From contig JAEZSP010000017.1 in NCBI GenBank assembly GCA_023421735.1, forward strand, positions 124,001 to 188,000: 64,000 nucleotides of DNA, written 5' to 3'. The notes beneath the pieces are model-generated. The model was not told the DNA's origin. It was given only the letters and a program-made list of their open reading frames with translations, and did no database searches. Below are positions 8,098 to 18,110 of this stretch, in pieces (position 1 is the first letter of the stretch; each line of letters opens with the position of its first letter). The translations under genes were made by a program, and so were the position numbers. The stretch comes from Bacillota bacterium. GTDB taxonomy: Bacteria; Bacillota_A; Clostridia; Christensenellales; Aristaeellaceae.

Positions 8098-8845
8098 ATC
8101 GCTTGCGCCAATAACGCGAACAATCGCGCTCCCTATCCATGAATCCGTATTCGATCAGATACCGCCTGATGGTCACGTGGTCGTCATAGATGGGCATGAG
8201 AATCTCGTTGACTTCCTTTTCCGTGTAATGTCTACCGGACTCAAATTCCTCCGCGATGCGCGTCAGGATCACGACTTTCTTTTTCTCCTTGGAGGAAAAG
8301 TTCGTGAGCCGCAGCGGGTTCTGGCTTTCGAAAAACGCATCCAGAATGCGCGCCCTTTCCTGTTCGGTAATGACATAGCGCTCGTCGCAGCAGGTCGCAT
8401 GGTCATGCATGGGAATGATCGCCTCCTCGTTTGATTGCCCCAATTCGAATACGGTTTCAAATACCGCGAGATAGAGCTTGGATTGCTTTGCCCTTTCCCG
8501 AAACGTGAATTTCTGGTGCCGGATTGTGGAGGGTGACACGCCGAGCCGTTTTGCAATTTCGCCGTCCGACAGACCCATTCCGAACAGGGAAAGCAGCTCC
8601 TTTTGATTGTCGGTGAGAGCGTTATACTTCGTATCCGAGTGGAGAAGCTGCGTCAAATTTCCGTCGTGTACGTAGACGATATGCTGCGCGGCGGCTGCCT
8701 CCGGCAGATAGAATTGCCCTTCGACGGGGAATACCTGCCCCATCCGGAATGCCGCTTCACAATAATTGCACCGATATGCGTCCCCCGAAGGGTCAAAACG
8801 GTACCCTTGCTTCACTTCGCTTAACGTTAGTCTGCCGTAATCCAT
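8096..8845 (-). CDS. HTH and DUF2087 domain transcriptional regulator
   Basis: 249 residues. An N-terminal segment has a C-x2-C pair (YRCNYCEAAF) like a small zinc finger. Next is a LuxR/sigma-like helix-turn-helix around residues 80-115 (LTDNQKELLSLFGMGLSDG, then IAKRLGVSPSTIRHQKF). The C-terminal DUF2087 domain covers roughly residues 160-245 (ARILDAFFE, LTNFSSKEKKKVVIL, DDHVTIRRYLIEYGFMDRERD). Such proteins are cytosolic DNA-binding regulators of unknown signal. Start: ATG 8845, preceded by AGAGGA at a good distance; an upstream TTG in frame is less likely. A consensus promoter lies directly upstream. A single-gene unit. Confidence 0.85.
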   Translation of the reverse strand: MDYGRLTLSEVKQGYRFDPSGDAYRCNYCEAAFRMGQVFPVEGQFYLPEAAAAQHIVYVHDGNLTQLLHSDTKYNALTDNQKELLSLFGMGLSDGEIAKRLGVSPSTIRHQKFTFRERAKQSKLYLAVFETVFELGQSNEEAIIPMHDHATCCDERYVITEQERARILDAFFESQNPLRLTNFSSKEKKKVVILTRIAEEFESGRHYTEKEVNEILMPIYDDHVTIRRYLIEYGFMDRERDCSRYWRKR

Positions 8846-8880
8846 ATTCCGATCCTCTATTTTCAAAATTCCGTAAACTC

Positions 8881-8909
8881 ATTATATTACTGTTTATTGT
8901 TTCCGTCAA
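8881..8909 (-). promoter_or_regulatory. Sigma-A promoter of the DUF2087 regulator
   Basis: Minus strand TTGACG (8909-8904), 17-bp spacer, TATAAT (8886-8881), about 36 bp before the ATG at 8845. Confidence 0.88.
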
Positions 8910-8931
8910 CATAAAAATTATTACGGCACGC

Positions 8932-8976
8932 GCAAAAGCGCAGGAGTGCAGGACGCTTCACGCCCTTCCCCTGCGC
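8932..8976 (-). terminator. Probable terminator of the glucan synthase gene
   Basis: On the minus strand GCGCAGG (8976-8970) pairs with CCTGCGC (8944-8938) across a 25-nt loop with secondary pairing, followed by TTTTG. It lies just after the stop of the large minus-strand gene. Confidence 0.6.
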
Positions 8977-8997
8977 CGTCTTTTGAAATGAGCGGCT

Positions 8998-11900
8998 TTA
9001 ATCCGGAAAGCCCCCGGAAAACGCCGCGCCGTCGGCTGCGCCGTGCGCAGGCCTCTGCGGGAAGATGCACGTATGTGCACCGCCGTCGTTTTTCATCACG
9101 ACCCAGTTGCCTTCCACAGGTGCGCCGTCGAGGGTCACTGCAGTCGCATGCGCATCCGAGACGAGCGTATATGCGGTTTCACCGAATGAGAGGTTAACCT
9201 GCACCTCATCCCACAGTCCGCTCAGCGCATTCAGCCGCACGCGGTCATCCATTCGTTCAAAGCCCGCGAGTGCGCGCACGGCGCACAGGAGCCAGCTCGC
9301 GGAACCCGTATACCATGTCCATCCGCCACGTCCGACGAAGGGCGCCTCGCCATAGACATCCGCCGCGAGCACATACGGCTCCACGCGATACAGATCTGCC
9401 GACGCCTTGTCGCGCGCGTGATTTGCGGGCAACAATGCTTCGAGGGCGTCCCGCGCCCCTTCCGCATCCCCGCGTTCCGCGAGGGCAAGGAGGTACCAGC
9501 AGGCCGCGTGGGTATACTGCCCGCCGTTTTCACGCACGCCCGGGGGATACGAGGCGATATAGCCGGGATCGCGCTGCGTTCCGGTGAACGGCGGTGTCAG
9601 GAGTTTAATGATGCCCGCTTCGCGGTTGAACAGCGCGTCGCGCGCGGCCGTCAGCGCAGCATCGACGCGGCGGTCGTCGAGTCCGGCGAGCGCAGCCCAA
9701 GCCTGCGAGATGAGATCGATGCGGCATTCCACGCAGTTTTTCCCGCCGATTTCGTCGCCACCGTCGGTAAACGCGCGCAAATACCACTTTCCGTCCCATG
9801 CGCCTGCCTCAACCGCCCCGGTCAGGCTGTCCGCCGTCTTGAGAAGCGCGCGCTTGTCCTCGCAATCGTGCAGGAGGTTTGCGTACATTCGCGCACAGAC
9901 GATGGCAAACATCGAGAGCCAAACGCTCTCGCCCTTGCCGTCCTGTCCGATGCGATTCATGCCGTCGTTCCAGTCGCCGGAACCCATCAATAGGAGCCCG
10001 TGTTCGCCGAAGCGCAAAGCATGCCGGAATGCGCGCAGGCAATGCTCCTGCAGCGTCGCCGTCTCGCCGGACGCCCGCGCGGTACCGTACCAGTCTTCTG
10101 CACCGTCGGGGATTTCGACGTTTTCCAAAAAGCCAACCTCGCACTCGAGAATGCGCCGGTCGCCCGTCTGGCTGACATAGCGCGCACACACGTAGGGCAG
10201 GAAGAGCAGGTCGTCCGAAATGTGGGTGCGCACGCCCGTTGAAGGCGCGTGCCACCAGTGCATTACGTCGCCATCCGCAAACTGCTTTTCCGCAGAGGCG
10301 AGGATGTGTGCGCGCACGCGCTCGGGATCGTAGGGCAAGATCGCCAGCATGTCCTGCAACTGATCGCGGAATCCGTATGCGCCGCCCGCCTGGTAAAGGC
10401 CTGCGCGCGCGCGGATACGACCGTCGAGCACCTGTTTGACCAGAAAGCCGTTGGCGAGATTGTCGAGCGTGCGATCACCCGTCTTGAGACGGAATACATT
10501 GCGGCGCATCATCCACTCATCCTTTGCGTTCTCCCGTTCGTGCGCGCCGTTTTTTTCGAGCGTGGTGCGCCGCGCCACGGCGTAGGCAGAATCCACGTCG
10601 CGCTCGCAACCGAGCGTGAAGCAGACGCTGTCTTCCTCGCCCGGCATGAGCCGCAGGCGCGTCTTGAGCGCGTGTCCGCCGCCGCCGCCGCGCTTTTCCA
10701 AAAGCGCGTCCGGACGCATGGCGCCGCCGTGCCCCAGAAATGCCGCGCGTGCGGGGCCGCATTCGCAAAACTCGCCGTCACAGGCGAGATAGCCCACCGC
10801 GTCCATCGCCCCGGCGGCGAACAATGCGCCGTCGCGGTTCCATGCGCGGGTTCTGACGGCATCCGTGGCGTCCGCGCCCATCAACCAGTCGACAAAGCCC
10901 GTGACGGCGATCTCACGCGGCTGTGCTCCGCCGTTTTTCACCGTAATCATGATGCGCAGCGCGTCCACGCGGGAATCCGCAAAAAGCGCCGTCTCGAACG
11001 TGAGCGCACCCGCCGCCCCGGAAAACGACGTTTCCCAGAGCATATGGCGCACCGTGTACGCGGCGAGCGGCTCGCGCCCCGGGAACAGGCGCATGAACGT
11101 GCCATGTCTTTCGTCCGCAAGGTAGAACATCATGCCCCAGCCTTCCTCGGCAGGGTCGTTATCAAAGGGGGTGACACGCCGCAGCCGCGAATTGAGATGC
11201 CAGACGAAGCCACCGCCGCGCTCGGTGACAAGCATACCCATCCGGTCGGACGCGATGACGTTCGACCATGGCGCGGGCGGCAGCTTATCGGGCGCGACAT
11301 AGATTTCATACCCGTCCTCGACGAGGCGTCCGTACGGTTCAAAGGCGCTTGCAGGCGCGTCCGCGCGCATGGGCTGGTAGGCATCGCGCCCCGCATACTC
11401 GAGCGAGAGCAGAAGTCTGCGCATCTGCGACCAGAGCGACGAACGGCCGTTCACGACGAGATTGGCCGCGCGCAGAAGCGCATCGCGCGCCGCCGGCTCG
11501 AGTTGCTCGGCATCAAACACACTCACGCCGCCCGGTACCCAGCGCAGATCGCGCAGGTAACCCGCGCCAATCATTTCCTCGATGCCGTCGCGCACGGGCT
11601 GGTTGTAGTCGTTGCCATAGTCGTTGATCGCCGCAAGGTGGAAGGGAAAGCCAAGGGAACGGCAGTATTCATGCATGCGCACTGCGTCGCGCAGCACGGT
11701 CAGCGCATCCGCGCTGTCGAGCATCACCACAACGAGGGGCAAAAAGCTCGGCACGCCCGGCGCCTCCGCACAGGGGCCCGTGCCGGGACGCGCGGTCAGC
11801 CGCGCATCGATCAGCAGTGCAGCCGCACGGTCGATGATGTGCTGTTTTTCGCTATCCAGACCCGTGAAGGAGAGAAGCGCCTGCGCCTGCGTCTGGGAAA

Positions 11901-14900
11901 GCTGCGCCGCGCGCTCAGACGCCTCCCGCGAGGCATGCTTATCAAAGAACGTATCCACATCGGCATCCGGACAGAGTCCAAGCGCGAACGTCACGGCGCG
12001 CTCCTGATCGGGTTCGAGCGCGACCTTTGTGCGCAGGGCGGACGCGGGATTGATCGGGTAGCCGTCCATGCCGACGAGCGTACGGTTGACAGCGCCCGTT
12101 CTGCCGCGGAGCCTGATCCAATCGGTCTCGCGTGACACGTCCTCCCCGCCTGAAACCACGTGCAAAAGCGCAGGAAACGTCTCGTCGGGTTTGCGCGCGC
12201 GCCGATGATAGACGATGGCATTTTCGCGCGAAAGATCGGCGGTTAAAAACAGCTGATAAAACGCGGGATGGGCATTCAGTTCCGCCTGTGCCATGAGGGC
12301 AGCTTCGAAGTAATCCGTGAGTTCGATTTCGCGCGGCGCGTCGCCCGCATTCATGAGAGAAATCCGGCGGACGAGCGCACCGTCGTCGGGAGAAATGGTT
12401 ATGCGCATCTCCGCCTCGACATCGCCCAGCTTGACCGCGTAGGTCGCTAGTCCCGCCTCGGAAACGAAGCGCGCCTCGGCGGAATTGACGACGATTTCCT
12501 CACCCGATTCCGTATCCCGCAAGACCGTTTTGATGCCATCCGTGCGCCGGAGCAAATCGCCCGTAAAGCGCGCGGCGAACATGCCGTTTCTGGAATAGGA
12601 GAGATCGCCCCGCGCGGTCAGAATCGCGCATGCACCCGCGCCGCCCAGCAGGGCGGTATCCGCGATGCGGGACTTGGCCTTTCCCACACGTGCACGCCGG
12701 GGCTCGGGCCGCTGGCGTTTCACATCGCGCACGTCCTTTGATTTTTCGAGCCTGATGCGCGCCGCAGGGCGCTCGCAAAGAAGCAACGCAAGCGCGCGTG
12801 CCTCCGGAATGCGCATAAAGTGGCGGACGAGTGCGTCGCCCGTCAGTGCGTTGCACAACGCGCACAGCGCCATGCCCTGATGGTGCGCCATCCAGCTTTT
12901 CACAATACGAGGCGGCTTTCTGGCATAGTCCGCCGCCTCATAGAAGCCGCACTCCCCCGTCCAGCCGAGATTGAGCATATGCTCAATGTTCTTTGCGGCA
13001 TCCGTGGGACGCGAAGCGAGCGCAAGCACAGTCGCATAGGGAGCGACGACTTCCTGCGGCACAGGACCGCCCAGCGCCATGGCACGCATGCCGAAAGCGC
13101 GATACTGGTAATTCAGATACATATCAAACGCATAATGCCCGGATTCGGACACGCCCCACGGACGGTTGCGCGCCTTGGCATAGCGCATCTGCGCAGCAAT
13201 CGCCTGGTGTTCCGTGCGCGAAAGGAGCGTGCCCGGTGCGGCGCGCATAAAGATTGCCGGCATGAGGTATTCGAACATCGTGCCGCTCCAGGAAAGGAGC
13301 GCACCGTCCGCCACGGGGCGGGAGAGCTTCATCCAGTTTTCGATGCCCACCTGATCCATCATCATCGCGGCAAAGCTCAGGATGCGCGACTCGGAGGCCA
13401 GGAGATCATAATGAGAGGCGGACATGCGACCGTTTTCGACGTCCGCGCCGATGAAAAACAGCTTGCGATCCGGATCAAACAACCGTCTGAAATCCATGGC
13501 ATACGCCATTTCACGCATCCGCGCAGCAACCGGCGCGTTGGCGAGCGCCGATGCAATCAGGAGCAGCGACGCGGCGAGATTCCCGCTGTCCACCGCCGAA
13601 ATATAGCGCGGGCGAAGCGGCAGGAGCGAATCGATGTCATACCAGTTATACAAATGACCGTTCCATTTTTCGAGCTGGTCGAGCGTCGAAAGCGTATTTT
13701 CGACCCGATTGATAAGCTCCTCGTCGCCCAAAAATCCCAGCTCCCGCGCCGAAAGGCAGGAAAGCAGGTACAGGCCGATGTTCGTGGGCGACGTGCGGCG
13801 CGCAGGGCCGACGTAGGGATCGATCTGCACGTTGTCGGGCGGCAGATAATGCTCGTTCGCGCCCACGTAGCGCGTGAAAAACTTCCAGGTATCACGCGAG
13901 AGCAATGTGAGCGCGGATACCTGAGAAAGCGTAAGCGGCTGGCGCGGCGCGGCATCCTCGCTTTCCATTTCCCGCAACCAGCCGGGCGCGACGAGGAACA
14001 GCGCCGCAAGGGCAAGCGTCGGTAAAATCCAGTGCCCGAGCAGTATGCCGGGGAAGAGCAAAATCGCGGCAGCGCGGCAGGTGGTCTTCAGCATGCGCGC
14101 GTCGCCCGCCTGATCGGCGGAGGTGACCCAATCGAGCAGATTTTTGCGGGAGACGAACATGCGGTAAAGCGCGCGAAAGATGGCATCGAGGCGCGCATAC
14201 GCCTCCGCCGGGAGCGCCGCCAGCCGCACGCAGCCGCGCCGGAACGCATCCCGGTCGCCGAGCAGGAGCGCCAGAAACGGCACGATGAGCGCGAGCACCA
14301 CGCCGATCGAAAATCCGCCCCGCGACTGGAACCAGATGGACAAGACGAGCAGGAAAAAGATCGATGGCGCCTCGGCACTTTGAATGATATTGTCGAGAAT
14401 GCGGAACCGCCCGAGCGCAGGAAACTTTTTACGGAAAAGCTCCGGGAGGAGCTGCCAATCGCCGCGCGTCCAGCGGGCAAGACGTTTGAGGGATTTGGAG
14501 TAGGTTTCAGGATAGCCGTCGAATACGGCGACGTCGTTCAGCTGACCCGCGCCCGCGATCAGGCCTTCGATGAGGTCGTGGCTCAGAATGCGCGAATCGT
14601 CCAGCGCACCGTCGAGGGCGGCGGCGAAGGGCGCAATGTCGATGACGCCCTTCCCGCAGTAATTGCCCACGCCGCACAGATCCTGATAGAGGTTCGAGAT
14701 CATGACCGAATAACTCGAAAGTCCGCCCTCGCCCGCAAACAGCCGGGTGAAGAGGTTTCTATTTTCCGCAGGGTTTAATTCCACCATGGGTTGGAGGATG
14801 GCATACCCCGCACTGCGGCGGCCGACGTCATGCCGGGCGTTGAGGGGATGGGAAATGGTGGCGACCATTTCCCGCGCCGCGCCGGGCAGGAGCTTCGTGT

Positions 14901-16590
14901 CTGCGTCGAGAGTTACGAAGTAGTGAAACCGCCCTGCAATCAGGCGGCAGGCATCGCCCTCCGCGGTAAATTCGTCCGTTCCGCCGTTTTGAATGACGCG
15001 GCACAGCGCCATCAGCGCGCCGCGCTTTCTGGCATGTCCGCGAAAGATGTGATCGCGCTGCGCGAGCGTGCGCACGCGATGCAGATAGTGGTACTTGATG
15101 CGCCCGGCCTTGGCATTGAGTTGCCGGACGCCGTCGCGCGCGGCGCTGAGAATTTCGAAATCGCCCGCTTCCTCCTGCGCGGATGAATCCTTGAAGTCGC
15201 CCAGAAGCATGTAGTCGATATTATCGTCATCGTCAAGGCAGCCGAGCGTCTCGAGCTGCGCGATCAGTTCTTTTGCGCGCTCGGGCGTGGGAATGAGCGC
15301 GGGGATCACGACCAGCGCGCGCCGATCACGGGGGAGCCGTTCATAATCCATGCGCAAAAGCCGCCGCGGCGAAAGCGCGCGGGTGACGACCTGGGAAAGC
15401 AGAAAGCCCGAAAGTCCCCACGCAGGCGCGCATGTGAGAAGCACATACCAATAAGAGCCGCACGCACCGGCAAACCCGACTGCCAGGAGCAGCGAAAACG
15501 CGACCGATAAAAAGATGTAGAGACTGCCCTTGGGGTCGATGCGCATGCGAGGCAGACGGCGGCGCATGCCGAGTCTGCGCGCAAGCTGTGCGCGACCCTC
15601 GTCCGTATAAAGCCACCAGCACACGCCGCCGCGCACATCCGCCGGGTCGTTTTCCCGCGCACCGTCGCGCGCGGCGTTCACGGCATAGCGCGCAACGGTC
15701 AGTTCGCCCACGCCCAACCGATGCGCAATGCCCTCGAGCTGTTCGCGCACCGCAGCGCGGGAAGCGCGCGTCATGCGCGGATACACACCCGAGGGATCGC
15801 AGCGCAGCTCAATCTCGGCGCGGGAGGCACGCTCGAAACATTTTTGCCAATCTGCCGCGTCGAGCATGCGCTTAACGGAAAGCAAATTGTCGATCCGGAG
15901 CATTGCAAGCGCCTGTGCCTCATGGGTACGGCGGATGCATGCCTCCGGAGAGGTATCCTGCCGCGCGAGCGCATTCTCAATCCGCAGACGCAAGTCCGGC
16001 TTTTCGAGCTCAAGGGCGAGCTGGAGCGCGCGCTCGTAAAACGCGGGAACGCCCTTGGCAAGCGCATCGTCCTTTCCGCCCGCGTAGACCCAGTCCTCGG
16101 CAGCGGCGCGCGCTTCCGCCGCGCGAATGATGCTGGTTGCCACGCGCGCGTACGCCCGGCACACAGCAACGCGCATCGCCTCGGGAACCGCCCAGAGTTC
16201 CGCCATGGTGAGCGACTGCACGTCATCAAAGGCGGTGATCGCAAGCATGAGCCGATTCGCATCAAGGGCGGCATCTCCGCCCGCGCACAACTTTTTCGCA
16301 ATGAGGAAGACGCGCGTATCCGGACCGCTGGCCGGAAGACGCATGCCGCCGTCAAGATATGCCTGACGTGCGCATGCCTCCATCACCCGCGCGGACTCGG
16401 ACAGCCGGATTAAAGGCTCGCTGTCCGTACGCGCGCCGAGCTCGGCGGCGCGGATTGAAATGCGACCCATGAATTCGCGCGTCTCACGCCGAATGGTGAG
16501 CACGCGCACGCCGTCGGTCGTCAACTCGGCAGCCAGCGCACCCATGTTTCGCCTGAGCGCCCGCTCGTCATAATCCCCTACAAATGCCAT
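8998..16590 (-). CDS. Cyclic beta-1,2-glucan synthase-like protein (GT84 plus GH94), NdvB family
   Basis: 2530 residues, one of the largest genes here; relatives are about 2500-2900. Domains in order (approximate): a cytosolic N-terminal region; membrane segments near 350-400; a GT84 glycosyltransferase core with FVTLDADTKL near 563 and the RWTRGDWQLL acceptor/processivity motif near 706; a second membrane block near 730-850; a glucoamylase-like domain near 940-1300 (NWYDIDSLLPL, SYSVMISN further up); two beta-supersandwich domains; and a GH94 phosphorylase-type domain near 2050-2480 with YQAGGAYGFRDQLQD and GSGDWNDGMNR, which holds the catalytic Asp. The family builds, trims and cyclises beta-1,2-glucan from UDP-glucose at the inner membrane. 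Start: ATG 16590 after GGGGGTG; 59 extra upstream residues in the open frame are not protein-like. Product linkage is inferred from family. Confidence 0.9.
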   Translation of the reverse strand: MAFVGDYDERALRRNMGALAAELTTDGVRVLTIRRETREFMGRISIRAAELGARTDSEPLIRLSESARVMEACARQAYLDGGMRLPASGPDTRVFLIAKKLCAGGDAALDANRLMLAITAFDDVQSLTMAELWAVPEAMRVAVCRAYARVATSIIRAAEARAAAEDWVYAGGKDDALAKGVPAFYERALQLALELEKPDLRLRIENALARQDTSPEACIRRTHEAQALAMLRIDNLLSVKRMLDAADWQKCFERASRAEIELRCDPSGVYPRMTRASRAAVREQLEGIAHRLGVGELTVARYAVNAARDGARENDPADVRGGVCWWLYTDEGRAQLARRLGMRRRLPRMRIDPKGSLYIFLSVAFSLLLAVGFAGACGSYWYVLLTCAPAWGLSGFLLSQVVTRALSPRRLLRMDYERLPRDRRALVVIPALIPTPERAKELIAQLETLGCLDDDDNIDYMLLGDFKDSSAQEEAGDFEILSAARDGVRQLNAKAGRIKYHYLHRVRTLAQRDHIFRGHARKRGALMALCRVIQNGGTDEFTAEGDACRLIAGRFHYFVTLDADTKLLPGAAREMVATISHPLNARHDVGRRSAGYAILQPMVELNPAENRNLFTRLFAGEGGLSSYSVMISNLYQDLCGVGNYCGKGVIDIAPFAAALDGALDDSRILSHDLIEGLIAGAGQLNDVAVFDGYPETYSKSLKRLARWTRGDWQLLPELFRKKFPALGRFRILDNIIQSAEAPSIFFLLVLSIWFQSRGGFSIGVVLALIVPFLALLLGDRDAFRRGCVRLAALPAEAYARLDAIFRALYRMFVSRKNLLDWVTSADQAGDARMLKTTCRAAAILLFPGILLGHWILPTLALAALFLVAPGWLREMESEDAAPRQPLTLSQVSALTLLSRDTWKFFTRYVGANEHYLPPDNVQIDPYVGPARRTSPTNIGLYLLSCLSARELGFLGDEELINRVENTLSTLDQLEKWNGHLYNWYDIDSLLPLRPRYISAVDSGNLAASLLLIASALANAPVAARMREMAYAMDFRRLFDPDRKLFFIGADVENGRMSASHYDLLASESRILSFAAMMMDQVGIENWMKLSRPVADGALLSWSGTMFEYLMPAIFMRAAPGTLLSRTEHQAIAAQMRYAKARNRPWGVSESGHYAFDMYLNYQYRAFGMRAMALGGPVPQEVVAPYATVLALASRPTDAAKNIEHMLNLGWTGECGFYEAADYARKPPRIVKSWMAHHQGMALCALCNALTGDALVRHFMRIPEARALALLLCERPAARIRLEKSKDVRDVKRQRPEPRRARVGKAKSRIADTALLGGAGACAILTARGDLSYSRNGMFAARFTGDLLRRTDGIKTVLRDTESGEEIVVNSAEARFVSEAGLATYAVKLGDVEAEMRITISPDDGALVRRISLMNAGDAPREIELTDYFEAALMAQAELNAHPAFYQLFLTADLSRENAIVYHRRARKPDETFPALLHVVSGGEDVSRETDWIRLRGRTGAVNRTLVGMDGYPINPASALRTKVALEPDQERAVTFALGLCPDADVDTFFDKHASREASERAAQLSQTQAQALLSFTGLDSEKQHIIDRAAALLIDARLTARPGTGPCAEAPGVPSFLPLVVVMLDSADALTVLRDAVRMHEYCRSLGFPFHLAAINDYGNDYNQPVRDGIEEMIGAGYLRDLRWVPGGVSVFDAEQLEPAARDALLRAANLVVNGRSSLWSQMRRLLLSLEYAGRDAYQPMRADAPASAFEPYGRLVEDGYEIYVAPDKLPPAPWSNVIASDRMGMLVTERGGGFVWHLNSRLRRVTPFDNDPAEEGWGMMFYLADERHGTFMRLFPGREPLAAYTVRHMLWETSFSGAAGALTFETALFADSRVDALRIMITVKNGGAQPREIAVTGFVDWLMGADATDAVRTRAWNRDGALFAAGAMDAVGYLACDGEFCECGPARAAFLGHGGAMRPDALLEKRGGGGGHALKTRLRLMPGEEDSVCFTLGCERDVDSAYAVARRTTLEKNGAHERENAKDEWMMRRNVFRLKTGDRTLDNLANGFLVKQVLDGRIRARAGLYQAGGAYGFRDQLQDMLAILPYDPERVRAHILASAEKQFADGDVMHWWHAPSTGVRTHISDDLLFLPYVCARYVSQTGDRRILECEVGFLENVEIPDGAEDWYGTARASGETATLQEHCLRAFRHALRFGEHGLLLMGSGDWNDGMNRIGQDGKGESVWLSMFAIVCARMYANLLHDCEDKRALLKTADSLTGAVEAGAWDGKWYLRAFTDGGDEIGGKNCVECRIDLISQAWAALAGLDDRRVDAALTAARDALFNREAGIIKLLTPPFTGTQRDPGYIASYPPGVRENGGQYTHAACWYLLALAERGDAEGARDALEALLPANHARDKASADLYRVEPYVLAADVYGEAPFVGRGGWTWYTGSASWLLCAVRALAGFERMDDRVRLNALSGLWDEVQVNLSFGETAYTLVSDAHATAVTLDGAPVEGNWVVMKNDGGAHTCIFPQRPAHGAADGAAFSGGFPD

Positions 16591-16750
16591 AACGCACCCC
16601 CGGTAAACAGATACCAAGAGTATGCGCAGGTTTTGGGAGATCAATCCAATGAGGAGAGGAGAGGAAAAGCACCTCTTTTGAGGGGCATATGCATGTAACG
16701 CACCCTCGGCTGCACCGGGAGTGGTTTCCATATGGGACGGAAACGAGGTA

Positions 16751-17248
16751 TTATTTCGTGATGACAATGCCCGCCTGTACTGTGGTCAGCGGAACAAAGA
16801 TGTCTTCACCGGTCACATTGACGAGCAAAATCGTCGCCGGGACTGTGTCGACCGTCACAAGGGCACAGGTCGCCATCTCATCTGAAACGATCGGTGATGA
16901 AGCAGTCGAATAGGGAACCCCATCGACCGCAACCACCAAATCAATGGTCGTTGCGGGGCCGGCGCCATCGGGCGCAGCCCACCATGAGACGGTATCGTTT
17001 ACGCGCTTTGTGATTGTGAATTCATCGGTCGTCGCATTGTAGCTGATATAGTTGCTCTGATCGTTCACCACATTGTCAAACATCACATTCGTGCCGTCCG
17101 CGATGATCCCGCCGCCGGCATCAACCAGCTCGGCCTGAATACCGATGTTTGCATTATTTTTGAAAAGCGCAATCGTGGAAAACAGCAAAGCGAATCCGGC
17201 GATCATTGCAATGATCCATGTCGGCGCACTGCATGATTTACAATACAT
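16751..17248 (-). CDS. BclA-C-like (exosporium/collagen-like C-terminal) domain protein with N-terminal membrane anchor
   Basis: 165 residues. The N-terminus has MYCKSCSAPT, then a hydrophobic segment (WIIAMIAGFALLFSTIALF, about 10-28) that is a membrane anchor or signal. The remainder is a jelly-roll-like domain. The YISYNATTDEFTITK segment, the SWW.A.DGAGPAT element and ASSPIVSDE with the final TILLVNVTGEDIFV match the C-terminal domain of BclA-type exosporium and collagen-like surface proteins of Bacillota. No Gly-X-Y collagen repeats are present. Start: ATG 17248 after GGAAAGGAGATC. It lies 160 bp upstream of the glucan synthase on the same strand, so a joint envelope or spore-surface role is possible. 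Confidence 0.75.
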   Translation of the reverse strand: MYCKSCSAPTWIIAMIAGFALLFSTIALFKNNANIGIQAELVDAGGGIIADGTNVMFDNVVNDQSNYISYNATTDEFTITKRVNDTVSWWAAPDGAGPATTIDLVVAVDGVPYSTASSPIVSDEMATCALVTVDTVPATILLVNVTGEDIFVPLTTVQAGIVITK

Positions 17249-17342
17249 GTCTGATCTCCTTTCCTCACGTGATCTGGAGTAAGGTCTCCCAGACATGATA
17301 TGTCAAAAAGTCCGCAAGGGATATTCAATGATTTCATATCGG

Positions 17343-18080
17343 TTACGCAAAAATACCCGCCATGACGGTGATGGGCATTGATTTATACACACAGCATCCT
17401 TGATTGGGCATTTCTCCGGGCCGAATTAAAACTTGAAAGCCATTCACTTCCATCAAAATATAGACGTCACCGTTCGTCAACACATCCTCGGAGATTTTTT
17501 CCGCGCCGAACACCTGATGATAGAGCTCGAATGCCCTCGTGCTGTCGCTCACATGAAACATTTCATAAAAGTGTGGAAGTTTCCGAATGATATGCGGCGA
17601 CCTTTCAAGTTGCTGCGTAACCGCCAGGAGGCGATTCACATTGGACGATTTCCCGTTATCATCGACGTTTGCCAGTTGTGTTTCGATTTGCATCGCCTTT
17701 TCATAGAGCAGCTTCACGTCGCCATTTCTGCTGAAGTCGACATCCCTGATCTCGCGGACGAATTCCAGAATGACTTCCTTCAGTTCGTGGAGAAGGGCGA
17801 CTTCCGCATCGATATCGTTGACTTTGTTGCCCAGAACCTCCAGCACAACCTGCGATCCGGGCGCATCAAACACGCGCTGAATATCCCGAATGCAGATGTT
17901 GAGCCTGCGCAGGATCAATATTTGTTCCAACCGCTTGACGGCCGCTTCATCGTACATGCGATACGCGTAGTCGTCGTTGCGCACGCTCGTGATGAGCCCC
18001 ATATCCTCATAATAACGCAGCGTTCGGGCCGATATGTCGTATTTTCCGGTCATCTCTGTGATTTTCACCAACTGACTCAT
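17343..18080 (-). CDS. MerR-family regulator with partial VOC (glyoxalase-like) sensor domain
   Basis: 245 residues. Residues 1-70 form a MerR winged helix (VKITEMTGKYDISARTLRYY, then EDMGLITSVRNDDYAYRMYD), followed by a long dimerisation helix (about 75-130). The C-terminal 75 residues (HFYEMFHVSDSTRAFELYHQ, VFGAEKISEDV, GDVYILMEVNGFQVLIRPGE) look like the first beta-alpha-beta-beta-beta module of a PhnB/VOC domain. A full VOC fold needs two modules, so this may pair in the dimer or be a remnant. Start: ATG 18080 after GGAGGTGTCCC. Its promoter has the 19-bp spacer typical of MerR targets, suggesting autoregulation. Effector unknown. Confidence 0.85.
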   Translation of the reverse strand: MSQLVKITEMTGKYDISARTLRYYEDMGLITSVRNDDYAYRMYDEAAVKRLEQILILRRLNICIRDIQRVFDAPGSQVVLEVLGNKVNDIDAEVALLHELKEVILEFVREIRDVDFSRNGDVKLLYEKAMQIETQLANVDDNGKSSNVNRLLAVTQQLERSPHIIRKLPHFYEMFHVSDSTRAFELYHQVFGAEKISEDVLTNGDVYILMEVNGFQVLIRPGEMPNQGCCVYKSMPITVMAGIFA

Positions 18081-18110
18081 GGGACACCTCCGCGCCGTTG
18101 TGATAAGAAC

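Noticed and set aside
10249..12135. Long plus-strand open frame of 628 codons
   Set aside because: It lies wholly antisense to the glucan synthase gene, is rich in Arg/His/Ala with no domain or ribosome binding site, and is a by-product of high-GC codon use.
16591..16767. N-terminal extension of the glucan synthase frame
   Set aside because: 59 codons open upstream of ATG 16590 lack protein-like composition and would overlap the 3' end of the BclA-C-like gene; the GGGGGTG site favours 16590.
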